NCBI RefSeq assembly: GCF_000709345.1
Contig: NZ_KL448323.1
Coordinates: forward strand, 3,552,808 to 3,616,807
Direction of reading: 5' to 3'
Source of the DNA: Polaromonas glacialis
GTDB lineage: Bacteria; Pseudomonadota; Gammaproteobacteria; Burkholderiales; Burkholderiaceae_C
Length of the DNA: 64,000 nucleotides
In this document: piece by piece, positions 16,309 to 25,466 of the stretch
Layout: each line of letters begins with the position of its first letter
Position numbering within the stretch: the stretch's first letter is position 1
Made by a program: the position numbers and the translations under genes
Notes under the pieces: model-generated
Seen by the model: only the letters and a program-made list of their open reading frames with translations
What the model was told of the DNA's origin: nothing
Databases searched by the model: none

Positions 16309-18525
16309 ATGACGACCCTGATCGATTTCAACGACGAAAATTCCAACACTTCGCCCAATCCGACATTCGACAGCGTGCTGCAGGCGCGCCTGAGCCGTCG
16401 CGGATTGCTGCGCGGCAGCGTCGGCACGGTAGGCACCAGCCTGCTGGGCGGCCTGGCCCTGGCGGGTTGCGGCGGCGGTGATGATGACCCGGCCGTGACG
16501 CCTGCGCCAGCCCCCACGGAAACCCTGCTGGGTTTTTCCGCCGTGGCCAAAAGCATGCTGGATGTCGTGACGGTGCCTGCTGGCTACACCGCCAGCGTGC
16601 TGTATGCGCTGGGCGACCCACTCACTGCCGCCACCCCGGCCTACAAGAACGACGGCACCGACGCCGACTTTGAAACCCGTGCCGGCGACCACCATGACGG
16701 CATGGAATGGTTCGGCCTCGGCGCCGATGGCAAGCCTTCTGCCATCGCCATCGCCAGTGGCCTGCTGGCCATGAACCACGAAGCCACCACCGACGAAAAG
16801 CTCAGTTCCTTTTTCCTGCATGCCAATGGCGGCACTTCCACGCTGCCGCGTCCGGCCGCCGAAGTAGACAAGGAAACCGCGATTCATGGCGTCTCGGTCG
16901 TCGAAGTGAAAAACACCAGCGGCAAGTGGGCCACCGTTCCCGCTTCGGCCTTCAACTTCCGCCTCACCGCGCTCAGCACCAATATCCAGATCAACGGACC
17001 GGCCCGCGGCAATGCGCTGATGGTGACGAAGTATTCGCTTGACGGCACCAAGGCTCGTGGCACGCTGAACAACTGCGGCACCGGCAAAACCCCATGGGGC
17101 ACCTTTTTGACAGGCGAGGAAAACTGGTCCGGCTATTTCTTTCGAAACGCTACTGACGACACCGTTCGCAATGACAAAAGCGTGGCCGCGCTCAAGCGCT
17201 ACGGCCGCAATGCCGCCGCCGCCAGCCGCCACGGCTGGGAATCAGCCGGCACCGATGACAAGTACGCCCGCTGGAACATCAGCCAGGGCGCGGGCGCCGC
17301 GTCCGCCGACTACCGCAACGAACTCAACACCTTCGGCTACATCGTCGAATTGGACGCCTACGACAAAACCAAGACCGCCCGCAAGCGCACCGCGCTCGGC
17401 CGCTTTGCCCACGAGAGCGCCGCTTTCGGCAAGCCGGTCGCCGGCCAGCCGCTGGCTGTCTACATGGGTGACGACTCGCGAGGCGAGTACATCTACAAGT
17501 TCGTATCTGCCGCCAGCTGGGCTGCCGCCGACGCGAATCCAACCGACCGCGTGACCACTGGCGACAAATACCTGGACAGCGGCAAGCTTTACGTGGCCAA
17601 GTTCAACAGCGATGGCAAGGGCGACTGGGTCGAGTTGTCGATCAGCAACAGCGCCATTGCCGCCTATGCCGGCTACAAGTTTGCCGACCAGGCCGATGTG
17701 CTGGTCAATGCCCGCCTGGCCGCCGATGCGGTGGGTGCCACCAAGATGGACCGGCCCGAGTGGTGCTCAACCAACGTGGCCAACGGTGAAATCTATTTCA
17801 CCCTGACCAACAATAGCAACCGCAATGTCAACGCGAGCAGCAGCCAGCAGGCACCCGACAGCGCCAACCCGCGCGTCTATACCGACACCAAGAACGGCAC
17901 CACCGCCCAGAACGGCAACCCGAACGGCCACATCCTGCGCCTGAAGGAAGCGGCGGCGGGCAACGCAGCCCTCACCTTCAGCTGGGACGTGTATGTGTTT
18001 GGCGCCGAATCGGGCGCCGACGCGGGCAAGGTCAACCTGTCCAGCCTGACCGCTGACCAGGATTTTTCCAGCCCCGACGGCCTGGTCTTCAGCCCGTCCA
18101 CCGGCATCATGTGGATCCAGACCGACGACGGCGCCTACACCGACGTGACCAATTGCATGATGCTGGCATCCCTGCCGGGCACCGTGGGCGATGGCGCGAA
18201 GAAAACACTGGCCTATACCAAGACCGACGGCAGCGCGCTCAATGTGGACACCTACGTGGGCAAGGCGCCGGGCGCCGACAAGCTCAAGCGTTTCCTGGTC
18301 GGCGCGAAGGAGTGCGAAATCACCGGACTGTGCGAAACGCCCGACGGCAAGGCGATGTTCATCAACATCCAGCACCCGGGCGAAGGCACGAAGATGGCCG
18401 ACATTGCCGACCCGGCCAAGTACACCAGCCAGTGGCCCAGCAATGCCGGCTACGGCGCCGGCAAGCGCCCGCGCTCGGCAACCATCGTGATCACGAAGAA
18501 CGACGGCGGGCGGATTGGCAGCTAA
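16309..18525 (+). CDS. phoX: PhoX-family alkaline phosphatase (DUF839), Tat-exported
   Basis: A 738-aa secreted phosphatase. A long n-region leads to the Tat motif SRRGLLRGS (about residue 28-36), a hydrophobic stretch and LAGCGGG, so it may also be lipidated. Family blocks are visible: GMEWFGLGADGKP, LLAMNHEATTDE (metal-ligand Glu/His region), WGTFLTGEENWSGYF, YIVELDAYDK, AVYMGDDSRGEYIYKF, RPEWCSTN and a SSPDGLVFSPSTGIMWIQTD block. PhoX enzymes release phosphate from organic esters in the periplasm, using Ca and Fe cofactors. A Pho box precedes the gene and a terminator follows, so it is a single-gene unit. Confidence 0.93.
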   Translation: MTTLIDFNDENSNTSPNPTFDSVLQARLSRRGLLRGSVGTVGTSLLGGLALAGCGGGDDDPAVTPAPAPTETLLGFSAVAKSMLDVVTVPAGYTASVLYALGDPLTAATPAYKNDGTDADFETRAGDHHDGMEWFGLGADGKPSAIAIASGLLAMNHEATTDEKLSSFFLHANGGTSTLPRPAAEVDKETAIHGVSVVEVKNTSGKWATVPASAFNFRLTALSTNIQINGPARGNALMVTKYSLDGTKARGTLNNCGTGKTPWGTFLTGEENWSGYFFRNATDDTVRNDKSVAALKRYGRNAAAASRHGWESAGTDDKYARWNISQGAGAASADYRNELNTFGYIVELDAYDKTKTARKRTALGRFAHESAAFGKPVAGQPLAVYMGDDSRGEYIYKFVSAASWAAADANPTDRVTTGDKYLDSGKLYVAKFNSDGKGDWVELSISNSAIAAYAGYKFADQADVLVNARLAADAVGATKMDRPEWCSTNVANGEIYFTLTNNSNRNVNASSSQQAPDSANPRVYTDTKNGTTAQNGNPNGHILRLKEAAAGNAALTFSWDVYVFGAESGADAGKVNLSSLTADQDFSSPDGLVFSPSTGIMWIQTDDGAYTDVTNCMMLASLPGTVGDGAKKTLAYTKTDGSALNVDTYVGKAPGADKLKRFLVGAKECEITGLCETPDGKAMFINIQHPGEGTKMADIADPAKYTSQWPSNAGYGAGKRPRSATIVITKNDGGRIGS

Positions 18526-18575
18526 GCCACTGGTTGCCAGGCAATAACAACAAGTTGATCCCGGCCCAGCCGGTT

Positions 18576-18605
18576 GCCCGGTCTCCTGCGGAGGCCGGGC
18601 TTTTT
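18576..18605 (+). terminator. Rho-independent terminator after phoX
   Basis: Stem GCCCGGTCTCC with GGAGGCCGGGC (11 bp, one G-T pair), loop TGC, followed by TTTTT. Confidence 0.85.
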
Positions 18606-18606
18606 C

Positions 18607-18676
18607 GTTTTTACTATAAATTTGATAGCTGCTTGCGCACGCCCATCGTGCGCAAAAGCCATTATTTTCTTGAATT
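18607..18676 (+). repeat. Repeat 1, copy C (intergenic, runs into the lrp-type gene end)
   Basis: TTTTACTATAAATTTGATAG then CTGCTTGCGCA, nine bases, and TGCGCAAAAGCC with a TTATTTTCTTGAA tail. A near-consensus copy. The inverted arms TTGCGCA/TGCGCAA make a hairpin. The last codons and stop of the neighbouring regulator lie inside it. Confidence 0.9.
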
Positions 18677-19171
18677 TCCGACTGGAAGCGGCATCAAATG
18701 CCCCAGCGGCAGCGCGCCGCCGGCCTTGACCTCTCCCAGCGAAAAACTGGTGTGCAGGTCCTTCACATTGGGCAGGTTGATCAGCACGTCTCTGGCAAAC
18801 TGGCTGAAGGTGTTCAGGTCGCGGCTGACCACCTGCAGCTCGAACGTGCCGGTGCCGCTGATGTAGTGGCAGCTCACCACCTCGGGAATCTTGCGGATCG
18901 CTTCCTCCAGCGTCTGCAGCACGTCGCCGGTGTTGCGCGCGGCGTCCAGCCGCACAAAGGCCAGCACGCCCAGGCCGATTTTGTGCCGGTTGATCTCGGC
19001 CCGGTAGCCGGTGATGAAGCCGGCTTCCTCCAGCGCCCGTACGCGCCGCCAGCAGGGCGCGGCCGACAGGCCGACGCGCGAGGCCAGTTCGGTGTTGGTG
19101 AGCCGCGCCTCGCGCTGCAACTCGTTCAGGATGGCGATGTCAAACTTGTCAAGTAGTTCCATTTTTGCCAT
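18662..19171 (-). CDS. Lrp/AsnC family transcriptional regulator
   Basis: A 169-aa regulator. The N-terminal winged helix is MELLDKFDIAILNELQREAR with TNTELASRVGLSAAPCWRRV. The C-terminal RAM ligand domain contains FVRLDAARNTGDVLQTLEEA and CHYISGTGTFELQVVSRDL. It is divergently transcribed from the indolepyruvate oxidoreductase gene and probably controls it in response to an amino acid or keto acid. ATGs at 19171 and 19162 are both possible and neither has a strong ribosome site. The stop codon sits in repeat 1 copy C. Confidence 0.92.
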   Translation of the reverse strand: MAKMELLDKFDIAILNELQREARLTNTELASRVGLSAAPCWRRVRALEEAGFITGYRAEINRHKIGLGVLAFVRLDAARNTGDVLQTLEEAIRKIPEVVSCHYISGTGTFELQVVSRDLNTFSQFARDVLINLPNVKDLHTSFSLGEVKAGGALPLGHLMPLPVGNSRK

Positions 19172-19186
19172 TTTGCAGCAAGAATC

Positions 19187-19256
19187 TTTCGCCATCCTGG
19201 CTAAATCAGGCAAAAAAAGCAAAGACATATCACAAGGCCGGACATACACTTTTGCC
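19187..19256. promoter_or_regulatory. Candidate Lrp operator region (repeated TTTnGCC half-sites)
   Basis: TTTCGCC, five bases, GGCTAAA (19187-19205) is an inverted pair, and GGCAAAA (19209) faces TTTTGCC (19250). Another TTTTGCC lies at 19163, inside the regulator start. Lrp proteins bind several phased degenerate sites, so the cluster between divergent genes is a plausible operator. Inference from sequence only. Confidence 0.45.
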
Positions 19257-19347
19257 TAAAGTCAAAGCGTGGGCCTGATCGGGCTTGATGCTGGCAAAAC
19301 CACCTGCCCACAAGGCGGGTCACGACAACACTGCAGGAGACAACACC

Positions 19348-22300
19348 ATGAACGCACCGCTGCCCGAGCACATCCGCAAAGCGCTGGAAACCGTCACGCT
19401 CGACGACAAATATTCGATCGGCCACGGCCGCGCCTTCATGAGCGGCGTGCAGGCGCTGGTCCGGCTGCCCATGCTGCAGCGCACGCGCGACGCCATCGAC
19501 GGCCTGAACACCGCCGGCTTCATCAGCGGCTACCGGGGCTCGCCGCTGGGCGGCTATGACCAGGCGCTGTGGGCGGCTAAAAAGCACCTGGCGGCGCAGA
19601 ACATCGTGTTCCAGCCCGGCGTGAACGAGGAACTCGGTGCCACCGCCGTCTGGGGCACGCAGCAGTTGGATTTGTACCCGCAGACCAACAAGTTCGACGG
19701 CGTGTTCGGCATCTGGTACGGCAAGGGGCCGGGCGTTGACCGCTGCTCTGACGTGTTCAAGCATGCCAACATGGCCGGCACGGCGAAACACGGCGGCGTC
19801 ATCGCGATTGCGGGCGACGACCACATCAGCAAAAGCTCGACCGCGCCGCACCAGAGCGACCACATCTTCAAGGCCTGCGGCCTGCCGGTGTTCTTTCCGT
19901 CCAGCGTGCAGGAAATCCTCGACATGGGGCTGCATGCCTTTGCCATGAGCCGCTTTTCGGGCGTCTGGTCGGGCATGAAGACCATCCAGGAAGTGGTCGA
20001 GTCGTCGAGCTCGGTGTCGGTCGATCCGGACCGCGTGAAGATTATCATTCCCGAGGACTTCCAGATGCCGCCGGGCGGCCTGCACATCCGCTGGCCCGAC
20101 GCGCCGCTGGAGCAGGAAGCGCGGCTGATGGACTACAAGTGGTATGCGGCGCTGGCCTATGTGCGGGCCAACAAGCTCAACTACAACGTGATTGCCGGGC
20201 CGAACGACCGCTTCGGCCTGATTGCCAGCGGCAAGGCCTTCAACGACACGCGCCAGGCACTTGCCGACCTGGGGCTGGACGAAGACACCTGCCACCAGCT
20301 CGGCATCCGGCTGCACAAGGTCAACGTGGTCTGGCCGCTGGAGGCCACGATCACGCGCGACTTCGCCCAGGGGCTGCAGGAAATCCTGGTGGTCGAGGAA
20401 AAGCGCCAGGTCATCGAATACCAGATCAAGGAAGAGCTCTACAACTGGCGCGCCGATGTGCGGCCCAACGTGCTCGGCAAGTTCGACGAGCCCGAGGGCG
20501 ACGAGTCGGGCGGCGAATGGAGCCGCCCGAACCCGAGCGAGAACTGGCTGCTGCGCGCCAAGGCCGACCTGACGCCGGCCATCATCGCAAAGGCGATTGC
20601 CAAGCGCCTGACCAAGCTCGGGGTGCCCAGCGACATCGTGGCGCGCATGCAGGGCCGCCTGGCCGTCATCGACGCCCGGGAACGCGCGATGGCTGAAACC
20701 AAGCTGGAAACTGGCGAGCGCGCGCCGTGGTTTTGCAGCGGCTGCCCGCACAACACCAGCACTCGCGTGCCCGAAGGTTCGCGCGCCGTGGCCGGCATCG
20801 GCTGCCACTACATGGCGACCTGGATGGACCGCTCGACCTCGACCTTTACCCAGATGGGCGGCGAGGGCGTGCCGTGGGTTGGGCAGTCGGCTTTCACCAC
20901 CGAGCCGCACATCTTCGCCAACCTGGGCGACGGCACCTACTTCCATAGTGGCCTGCTGGCGATTCGTCAGAGCATTGCCAGCGGCGTCAACATCACCTAC
21001 AAGATTTTGTACAACGACGCGGTGGCCATGACCGGCGGCCAGCAGGTCGGCGAGCGGCCCGAGGGCCATTCGGTGGCGCAGATTGCGCACAGCCTGCGGG
21101 CCGAGGGCGTGGCCCGGCTGGTCGTGGTCACCGACGAGCCCGAGAAATACCATGGCCGCACGCACACGCTGGACAGCAGCGCCGCACGCGCCGGCCACGC
21201 CGAGCTGATCAACAACCTGCCGCCGGGCGTCGAGGTCTTCCACCGCGACGAACTGGACAAGCTCCAGCGCGAGTTCCGTGAACTGAAAGGCACGACCGCC
21301 ATCATCTACGACCAGACCTGCGCGACCGAAAAGCGCCGGCGCCGCAAGCGCGGCACGCTGGTCGATCCGGCCAAGCGCGTCGTCATCAACGAACTGGTCT
21401 GCGAAGGCTGCGGCGACTGCTCGGTGCAGTCCAACTGCCTGTCGGTGGAACCGCTGGAAACCGAGTTCGGCCGCAAGCGGCAGATCAACCAGAACACCTG
21501 CAACAAGGATTACTCCTGCGTCAAGGGCTTCTGCCCGAGCTTCGTGACGGTCGAAGGCGGCCAGCTCAAGAAGCCGAAGAAAGAAAAGAAGGGCGATCTG
21601 TCCAGCCTTGCGCCGGTTCCCGATCCGGTGCTGCCGGTGGCGGAAAGTGCCTGGGGCATCGTCGTCGGCGGCGTGGGCGGCACCGGCGTCATCACCATCG
21701 GCCAGCTGCTGGGCATGGCCGCACACCTCGAAGGCAAGGGCGTGGTCACGCAGGACGCGGGGGGCCTGGCGCAAAAGGGCGGCGCGACCTGGAGCCACAT
21801 CCAGATTGCCAACCGGCCTGAAGCCATCTATACCAGCAAGGTCGATACGGCAAAAGCCGACCTGGTGATCGGCTGCGATCCGATCGTGACCGCCAGCCCG
21901 TACACGCTGGCCACCATGCAGCCGGGCCGCACCTTTGTCGCGATGAATTCGCACGGTACGCCGACGGCAGCGTTCGTGACCAATCCCGGCTGGCAGTTTC
22001 CGGGCGGCAACTGCGAAAGCGCCGTGCGTTCGGCCGTGGGAGCGGAAAGCATGGCGAGTTTCGATGCCGAGCAGGTCGCGGTGCAGCTGATCGGCGACTC
22101 GATCTACACCAACCCGCTGATCCTGGGCTTTGCCTGGCAAAAGGGCCGGGTGCCGCTGTCCCACGCCGCGCTGATGCGGGCGATCGAACTCAACGCCGTG
22201 CAGGTGGACAACAACAAGGCGGCGTTTGAATGGGGCCGTCGCTGCGCGCATGACTTGGCATCCGTCCAGGCGCTGTTCAAGGCCGCGCAGGTGATCCAGT

Positions 22301-22968
22301 TTGTCAAGAAGCCGTCGCTGACCGAGATGCTGGCCAAGCGCGTGGCTTTCCTGACGGACTACCAGAATGCGGCGTATGCCCGGACTTACCAGGACTTCGT
22401 CGAGAAAGTGCGAAGCGCCGAAGCGCCGCTGGGCCGGGCCGTGCTGACCGAGGCCGTCGCCCGCTATCTGTTCAAGCTCATGGCCTACAAGGACGAGTAC
22501 GAAGTGGCGCGGCTGCACCTTGATACCGGTTTCCTGAACAAGGTCAATGCCATGTTCGAAGGCGACTTCAAGCTCAACTACCACTTGGCGCCGCCGCTGA
22601 TCGCCAAGAAAAACGACAAGGGCGAGCTGCAAAAGCAGCAGTTCGGCCCGTGGATGCTGACGGGATTCAGGCTGCTGGCCAGGCTCAAGGGTCTGCGCGG
22701 CACGCCTTTCGACGTGTTTGGCCGCAGCGACGAGCGCCGGGAAGAGCGTGCGCTGATTGAAGAGTATCGCGCCAGCATCGAGGAAGTGCTGGCCGGCTTG
22801 ACGCCTGAGAACCATGCGCAAGCCGTGGAAATCGCCCGGATTCCCGAACTGATCAAGGGCTACGGCCATGTCAAGGCGCGCCACCTGGCTGCTGCCCGGC
22901 CGCAATGGACGGCGCTGATGCAGGCGTTCCGCCAGCCGGAGCGGGTTCGGGAAGTCGCGGCGGCCTGA
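19348..22968 (+). CDS. Indolepyruvate ferredoxin oxidoreductase family protein (fused alpha-beta type)
   Basis: A 1206-aa fused 2-oxoacid:ferredoxin oxidoreductase. It oxidatively decarboxylates aryl or branched 2-oxoacids to acyl-CoA using TPP and Fe-S centres. The N-terminal part (GFISGYRGSPLGGYDQALW, GKGPGVDRCSDVFKHANMAG) is the pyrimidine-binding region. The TPP domain contains WFCSGCPHNTSTRVPEG and GEGVPWVGQSAF. A cysteine cluster at about residues 685-735 (CEGCGDCSVQSNC, CNKDYSCVKGFCPSF) holds Fe-S. The gamma domain GIVVGGVGGTGVITIGQLLG follows. GGAG lies 10 bases before the ATG at 19348. The divergent Lrp gene suggests control by amino-acid supply. Confidence 0.94.
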   Translation: MNAPLPEHIRKALETVTLDDKYSIGHGRAFMSGVQALVRLPMLQRTRDAIDGLNTAGFISGYRGSPLGGYDQALWAAKKHLAAQNIVFQPGVNEELGATAVWGTQQLDLYPQTNKFDGVFGIWYGKGPGVDRCSDVFKHANMAGTAKHGGVIAIAGDDHISKSSTAPHQSDHIFKACGLPVFFPSSVQEILDMGLHAFAMSRFSGVWSGMKTIQEVVESSSSVSVDPDRVKIIIPEDFQMPPGGLHIRWPDAPLEQEARLMDYKWYAALAYVRANKLNYNVIAGPNDRFGLIASGKAFNDTRQALADLGLDEDTCHQLGIRLHKVNVVWPLEATITRDFAQGLQEILVVEEKRQVIEYQIKEELYNWRADVRPNVLGKFDEPEGDESGGEWSRPNPSENWLLRAKADLTPAIIAKAIAKRLTKLGVPSDIVARMQGRLAVIDARERAMAETKLETGERAPWFCSGCPHNTSTRVPEGSRAVAGIGCHYMATWMDRSTSTFTQMGGEGVPWVGQSAFTTEPHIFANLGDGTYFHSGLLAIRQSIASGVNITYKILYNDAVAMTGGQQVGERPEGHSVAQIAHSLRAEGVARLVVVTDEPEKYHGRTHTLDSSAARAGHAELINNLPPGVEVFHRDELDKLQREFRELKGTTAIIYDQTCATEKRRRRKRGTLVDPAKRVVINELVCEGCGDCSVQSNCLSVEPLETEFGRKRQINQNTCNKDYSCVKGFCPSFVTVEGGQLKKPKKEKKGDLSSLAPVPDPVLPVAESAWGIVVGGVGGTGVITIGQLLGMAAHLEGKGVVTQDAGGLAQKGGATWSHIQIANRPEAIYTSKVDTAKADLVIGCDPIVTASPYTLATMQPGRTFVAMNSHGTPTAAFVTNPGWQFPGGNCESAVRSAVGAESMASFDAEQVAVQLIGDSIYTNPLILGFAWQKGRVPLSHAALMRAIELNAVQVDNNKAAFEWGRRCAHDLASVQALFKAAQVIQFVKKPSLTEMLAKRVAFLTDYQNAAYARTYQDFVEKVRSAEAPLGRAVLTEAVARYLFKLMAYKDEYEVARLHLDTGFLNKVNAMFEGDFKLNYHLAPPLIAKKNDKGELQKQQFGPWMLTGFRLLARLKGLRGTPFDVFGRSDERREERALIEEYRASIEEVLAGLTPENHAQAVEIARIPELIKGYGHVKARHLAAARPQWTALMQAFRQPERVREVAAA

Positions 22969-23113
22969 GCCCGCCAGGGGCTGGCCGAAATAGCCGCACG
23001 CGCGCGGGTTGAATTGGGCGCTTGCGCCACGACGCATACAATCCACCGGTTCATGCTCCGGCCTTTCTGGCCTGGGCGCTTGCCAGTGTGCCTTTAAAAA
23101 TGTGGAGTCAGCC

Positions 23114-23458
23114 GTGTTTATTTCTTCAGCTTTTGCCCAGACTGCCCCTGCTGCCGCAGCCGGCGGCAGCGACATGATGTCCACCCTGACCGGCATGCTG
23201 CCGCTGGTGCTGATGTTCGTGGTGCTGTATTTCGTGATGATCCGTCCGCAGATGAGGAAGCAGAAAGAACACCGCGCGATGATCGAGGCACTGGCCAAGG
23301 GGGACGAGGTCGCCACGGCCGGCGGCCTGCTGGGTCGTGTCACGCGCCTGGGCGAAGGCTACCTGACGCTGGAAATCGCCTCTGGCGTCGAAGTGCAGCT
23401 GCAGCGCAGCGCCATCGTCCAGGTGTTGCCCAAGGGCGCCATCAACAGCGCAAAATAA
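23114..23458 (+). CDS. yajC: Preprotein translocase subunit YajC
   Basis: A 114-aa accessory subunit of the SecDF-YajC complex. It has one membrane helix (about residues 20-42, LPLVLMFVVLYFVMIRPQMR) with the diagnostic RPQ motif, then a cytoplasmic KGDEVATAGGLLGRVTRLGE block. The start is GTG at 23114 with GGAG upstream; the N-terminus VFISSAFAQ matches family members. It is first in yajC-secD-secF. Confidence 0.96.
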   Translation: MFISSAFAQTAPAAAAGGSDMMSTLTGMLPLVLMFVVLYFVMIRPQMRKQKEHRAMIEALAKGDEVATAGGLLGRVTRLGEGYLTLEIASGVEVQLQRSAIVQVLPKGAINSAK

Positions 23459-23550
23459 GGCCCTACCGTAGTTAGACAAGACGGTACAGCCGGCAAGACT
23501 GGGCTACCCAGTGCGCCTTTTGTTTTCCGTTCATCAGGAACAAATCTCTC

Positions 23551-25428
23551 ATGAATCGTTATCCGGCCTGGAAGTACGCCATCATGGCCGTGGTGGTGCT
23601 GATTGCAGCGCTTTACACGCTGCCCAATTTCTTCGGTGAAGCGCCTGCGGTGCAGGTCTCCAGCAGCAAGTCCACCGTGAAGGTGGACACGACGACGCTG
23701 GCAAAGGTCGAGCAGGCGCTCAAGCAAGCCAGCATCACGGCAGACGGCATCACGCTGGAGGCCGGTTCCATCAAGGCCCGGTTTGGTGATACCGATACCC
23801 AAGGCAAGGCCAAGGACGCCATTCAGGCGGCGCTTTCACCAGACCCTGCCGACCCGGCTTATGTGGTTGCGCTCAATCTGCTGTCCCGCTCTCCAGCCTG
23901 GCTGACGGCGTTGAACGCCAACCCGATGTACCTCGGGCTTGATTTGCGCGGCGGCGTGCATTTCATGCTGCAGGTGGACATGCAGGCGGCGCTGACCAAG
24001 CGCGCCGAGTCGCTGGCCGGCGACATTCGCCTGTCGCTGCGTGAAAAGAACATCCGGCACGGCGGCATTGCCCGCAACGCCCAGGCCATCGAGATCCGCT
24101 TTCGTGACTCCGCCACCCTGGAGTTGGCCAAAAACCTGATCCAGGACCAGATTCCCGACCTCCAGATGGCCGAAACGCCGGACGGCACCGAGTACAAGCT
24201 GACCGCGACCATCAAGCCCGAGGCCGCGCGCCGCATCCAGGACCAGGCGCTCAAGCAGAACATGGTGACGCTGCACAACCGCATCAACGAACTCGGCGTG
24301 GCCGAGCCGGTGATCCAGCAGCAGGGCATCGACCGCATCGTGGTGCAGCTGCCCGGCGTGCAGGACACGGCCAAGGCCAAGGACATCCTGGGCCGCACCG
24401 CCACGCTGGAAATGCGCCTGGTCGAGGACAGCGCCGAAGCCAGAGCCGCCGAAAACAACAACGGCCCGGTGCCGTTTGGCGCCGAGCGCTTTTTTGAACG
24501 CAACGGCCAGGCGGTGATCGTCAAGAAGCAGGTCATCCTGACCGGCGAGAACCTGACCGATGCCCAGCCCGGCTTCGATTCGCAAAACCAGCAGCCCAAG
24601 GTGGACCTGACGGTCGATGCCAAGGGCGGCCGCATCATGCGCGACACCAGCCGCGAGAACCTCAAGAAGCGCATGGCGATCCTGCTGTTTGAAAAGGGCA
24701 AGGGCGAAGTCCTGACCGCGCCGGTCATTCAGGGCGAACTGGGCAACCGTTTCCAGATTTCCGGCTCCATGAGCGTGGCCGAAGCCAGCGACCTGGCGCT
24801 GCTGCTGCGCGCCGGCTCGCTGGCCGCGCCCATGGACATCATCGAGGAGCGCACCATCGGCCCGACGCTGGGCGCCGAAAACATCACCAAGGGCTTTCAC
24901 AGCGTGTCCTGGGGCTTTGCGGTGATCGTGGCCTTCATGGCCGCCTACTACATGCTGTTCGGCCTGTTCTCCGGCATTGCGCTGGCGGTCAATTTGCTGC
25001 TGCTGGTGGCCGTGCTGTCGATGCTGCAGGCAACCTTGACGCTGCCGGGCATGGCGGCGATGGCGCTGGCATTGGGCATGGCGATTGACTCGAACGTGCT
25101 GATCAATGAGCGCATCCGCGAGGAACTGCGCGGCGGTGCCTCGCCGCAGGCCGCGATTCATTCGGGCTACGAGCGCGCCTGGGCGACCATTCTGGACTCG
25201 AACATCTCGACCCTGATTGCCGGCGTGGCCTTGCTCGCCTTTGGTTCCGGGCCTGTGCGCGGCTTTGCGGTGGTGCATTGCATCGGCATCCTGACCAGCA
25301 TGTTCTCGGCCGTGTTTTTCTCGCGCGGCCTGGTCAATCTCTGGTATGGCCGGCAGAAAAAGCTCAAGACGGTGTCCATCGGCACGATCTGGCGGCCTGC
25401 GGCAGATGGTGCGCTCGCCAAATCATGA
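23551..25428 (+). CDS. secD: Protein translocase subunit SecD
   Basis: A 625-aa inner-membrane protein using the proton gradient to help pull proteins through SecYEG. It has an N-terminal helix (MNRYPAWKYAIMAVVVLIAA), the LGLDLRGGVHFMLQVD block near residue 130, the periplasmic P1 domain, and a C-terminal membrane domain of five helices with ALGMAIDSNVLINERIREEL, which carries the conserved Asp. It lies 92 bp after yajC and 38 bp before secF. Confidence 0.98.
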   Translation: MNRYPAWKYAIMAVVVLIAALYTLPNFFGEAPAVQVSSSKSTVKVDTTTLAKVEQALKQASITADGITLEAGSIKARFGDTDTQGKAKDAIQAALSPDPADPAYVVALNLLSRSPAWLTALNANPMYLGLDLRGGVHFMLQVDMQAALTKRAESLAGDIRLSLREKNIRHGGIARNAQAIEIRFRDSATLELAKNLIQDQIPDLQMAETPDGTEYKLTATIKPEAARRIQDQALKQNMVTLHNRINELGVAEPVIQQQGIDRIVVQLPGVQDTAKAKDILGRTATLEMRLVEDSAEARAAENNNGPVPFGAERFFERNGQAVIVKKQVILTGENLTDAQPGFDSQNQQPKVDLTVDAKGGRIMRDTSRENLKKRMAILLFEKGKGEVLTAPVIQGELGNRFQISGSMSVAEASDLALLLRAGSLAAPMDIIEERTIGPTLGAENITKGFHSVSWGFAVIVAFMAAYYMLFGLFSGIALAVNLLLLVAVLSMLQATLTLPGMAAMALALGMAIDSNVLINERIREELRGGASPQAAIHSGYERAWATILDSNISTLIAGVALLAFGSGPVRGFAVVHCIGILTSMFSAVFFSRGLVNLWYGRQKKLKTVSIGTIWRPAADGALAKS

Positions 25429-25466
25429 CAGCCTATTTTTCCTGAGCTGCTTCCCAAGGACCCCAG

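Noticed and set aside
19201..23343. A 1380-codon open frame antisense to the indolepyruvate oxidoreductase
   Set aside because: It is a by-product of high G+C codon use. The sense frame has clear family motifs; the antisense protein has none and is rich in R, A, H and Q.
25428..25466. TTTTTCCTGAGCTGCTTCCC between secD and secF as a repeat 1 remnant
   Set aside because: Only GAGCTGCTT matches and the rest of the unit is missing.
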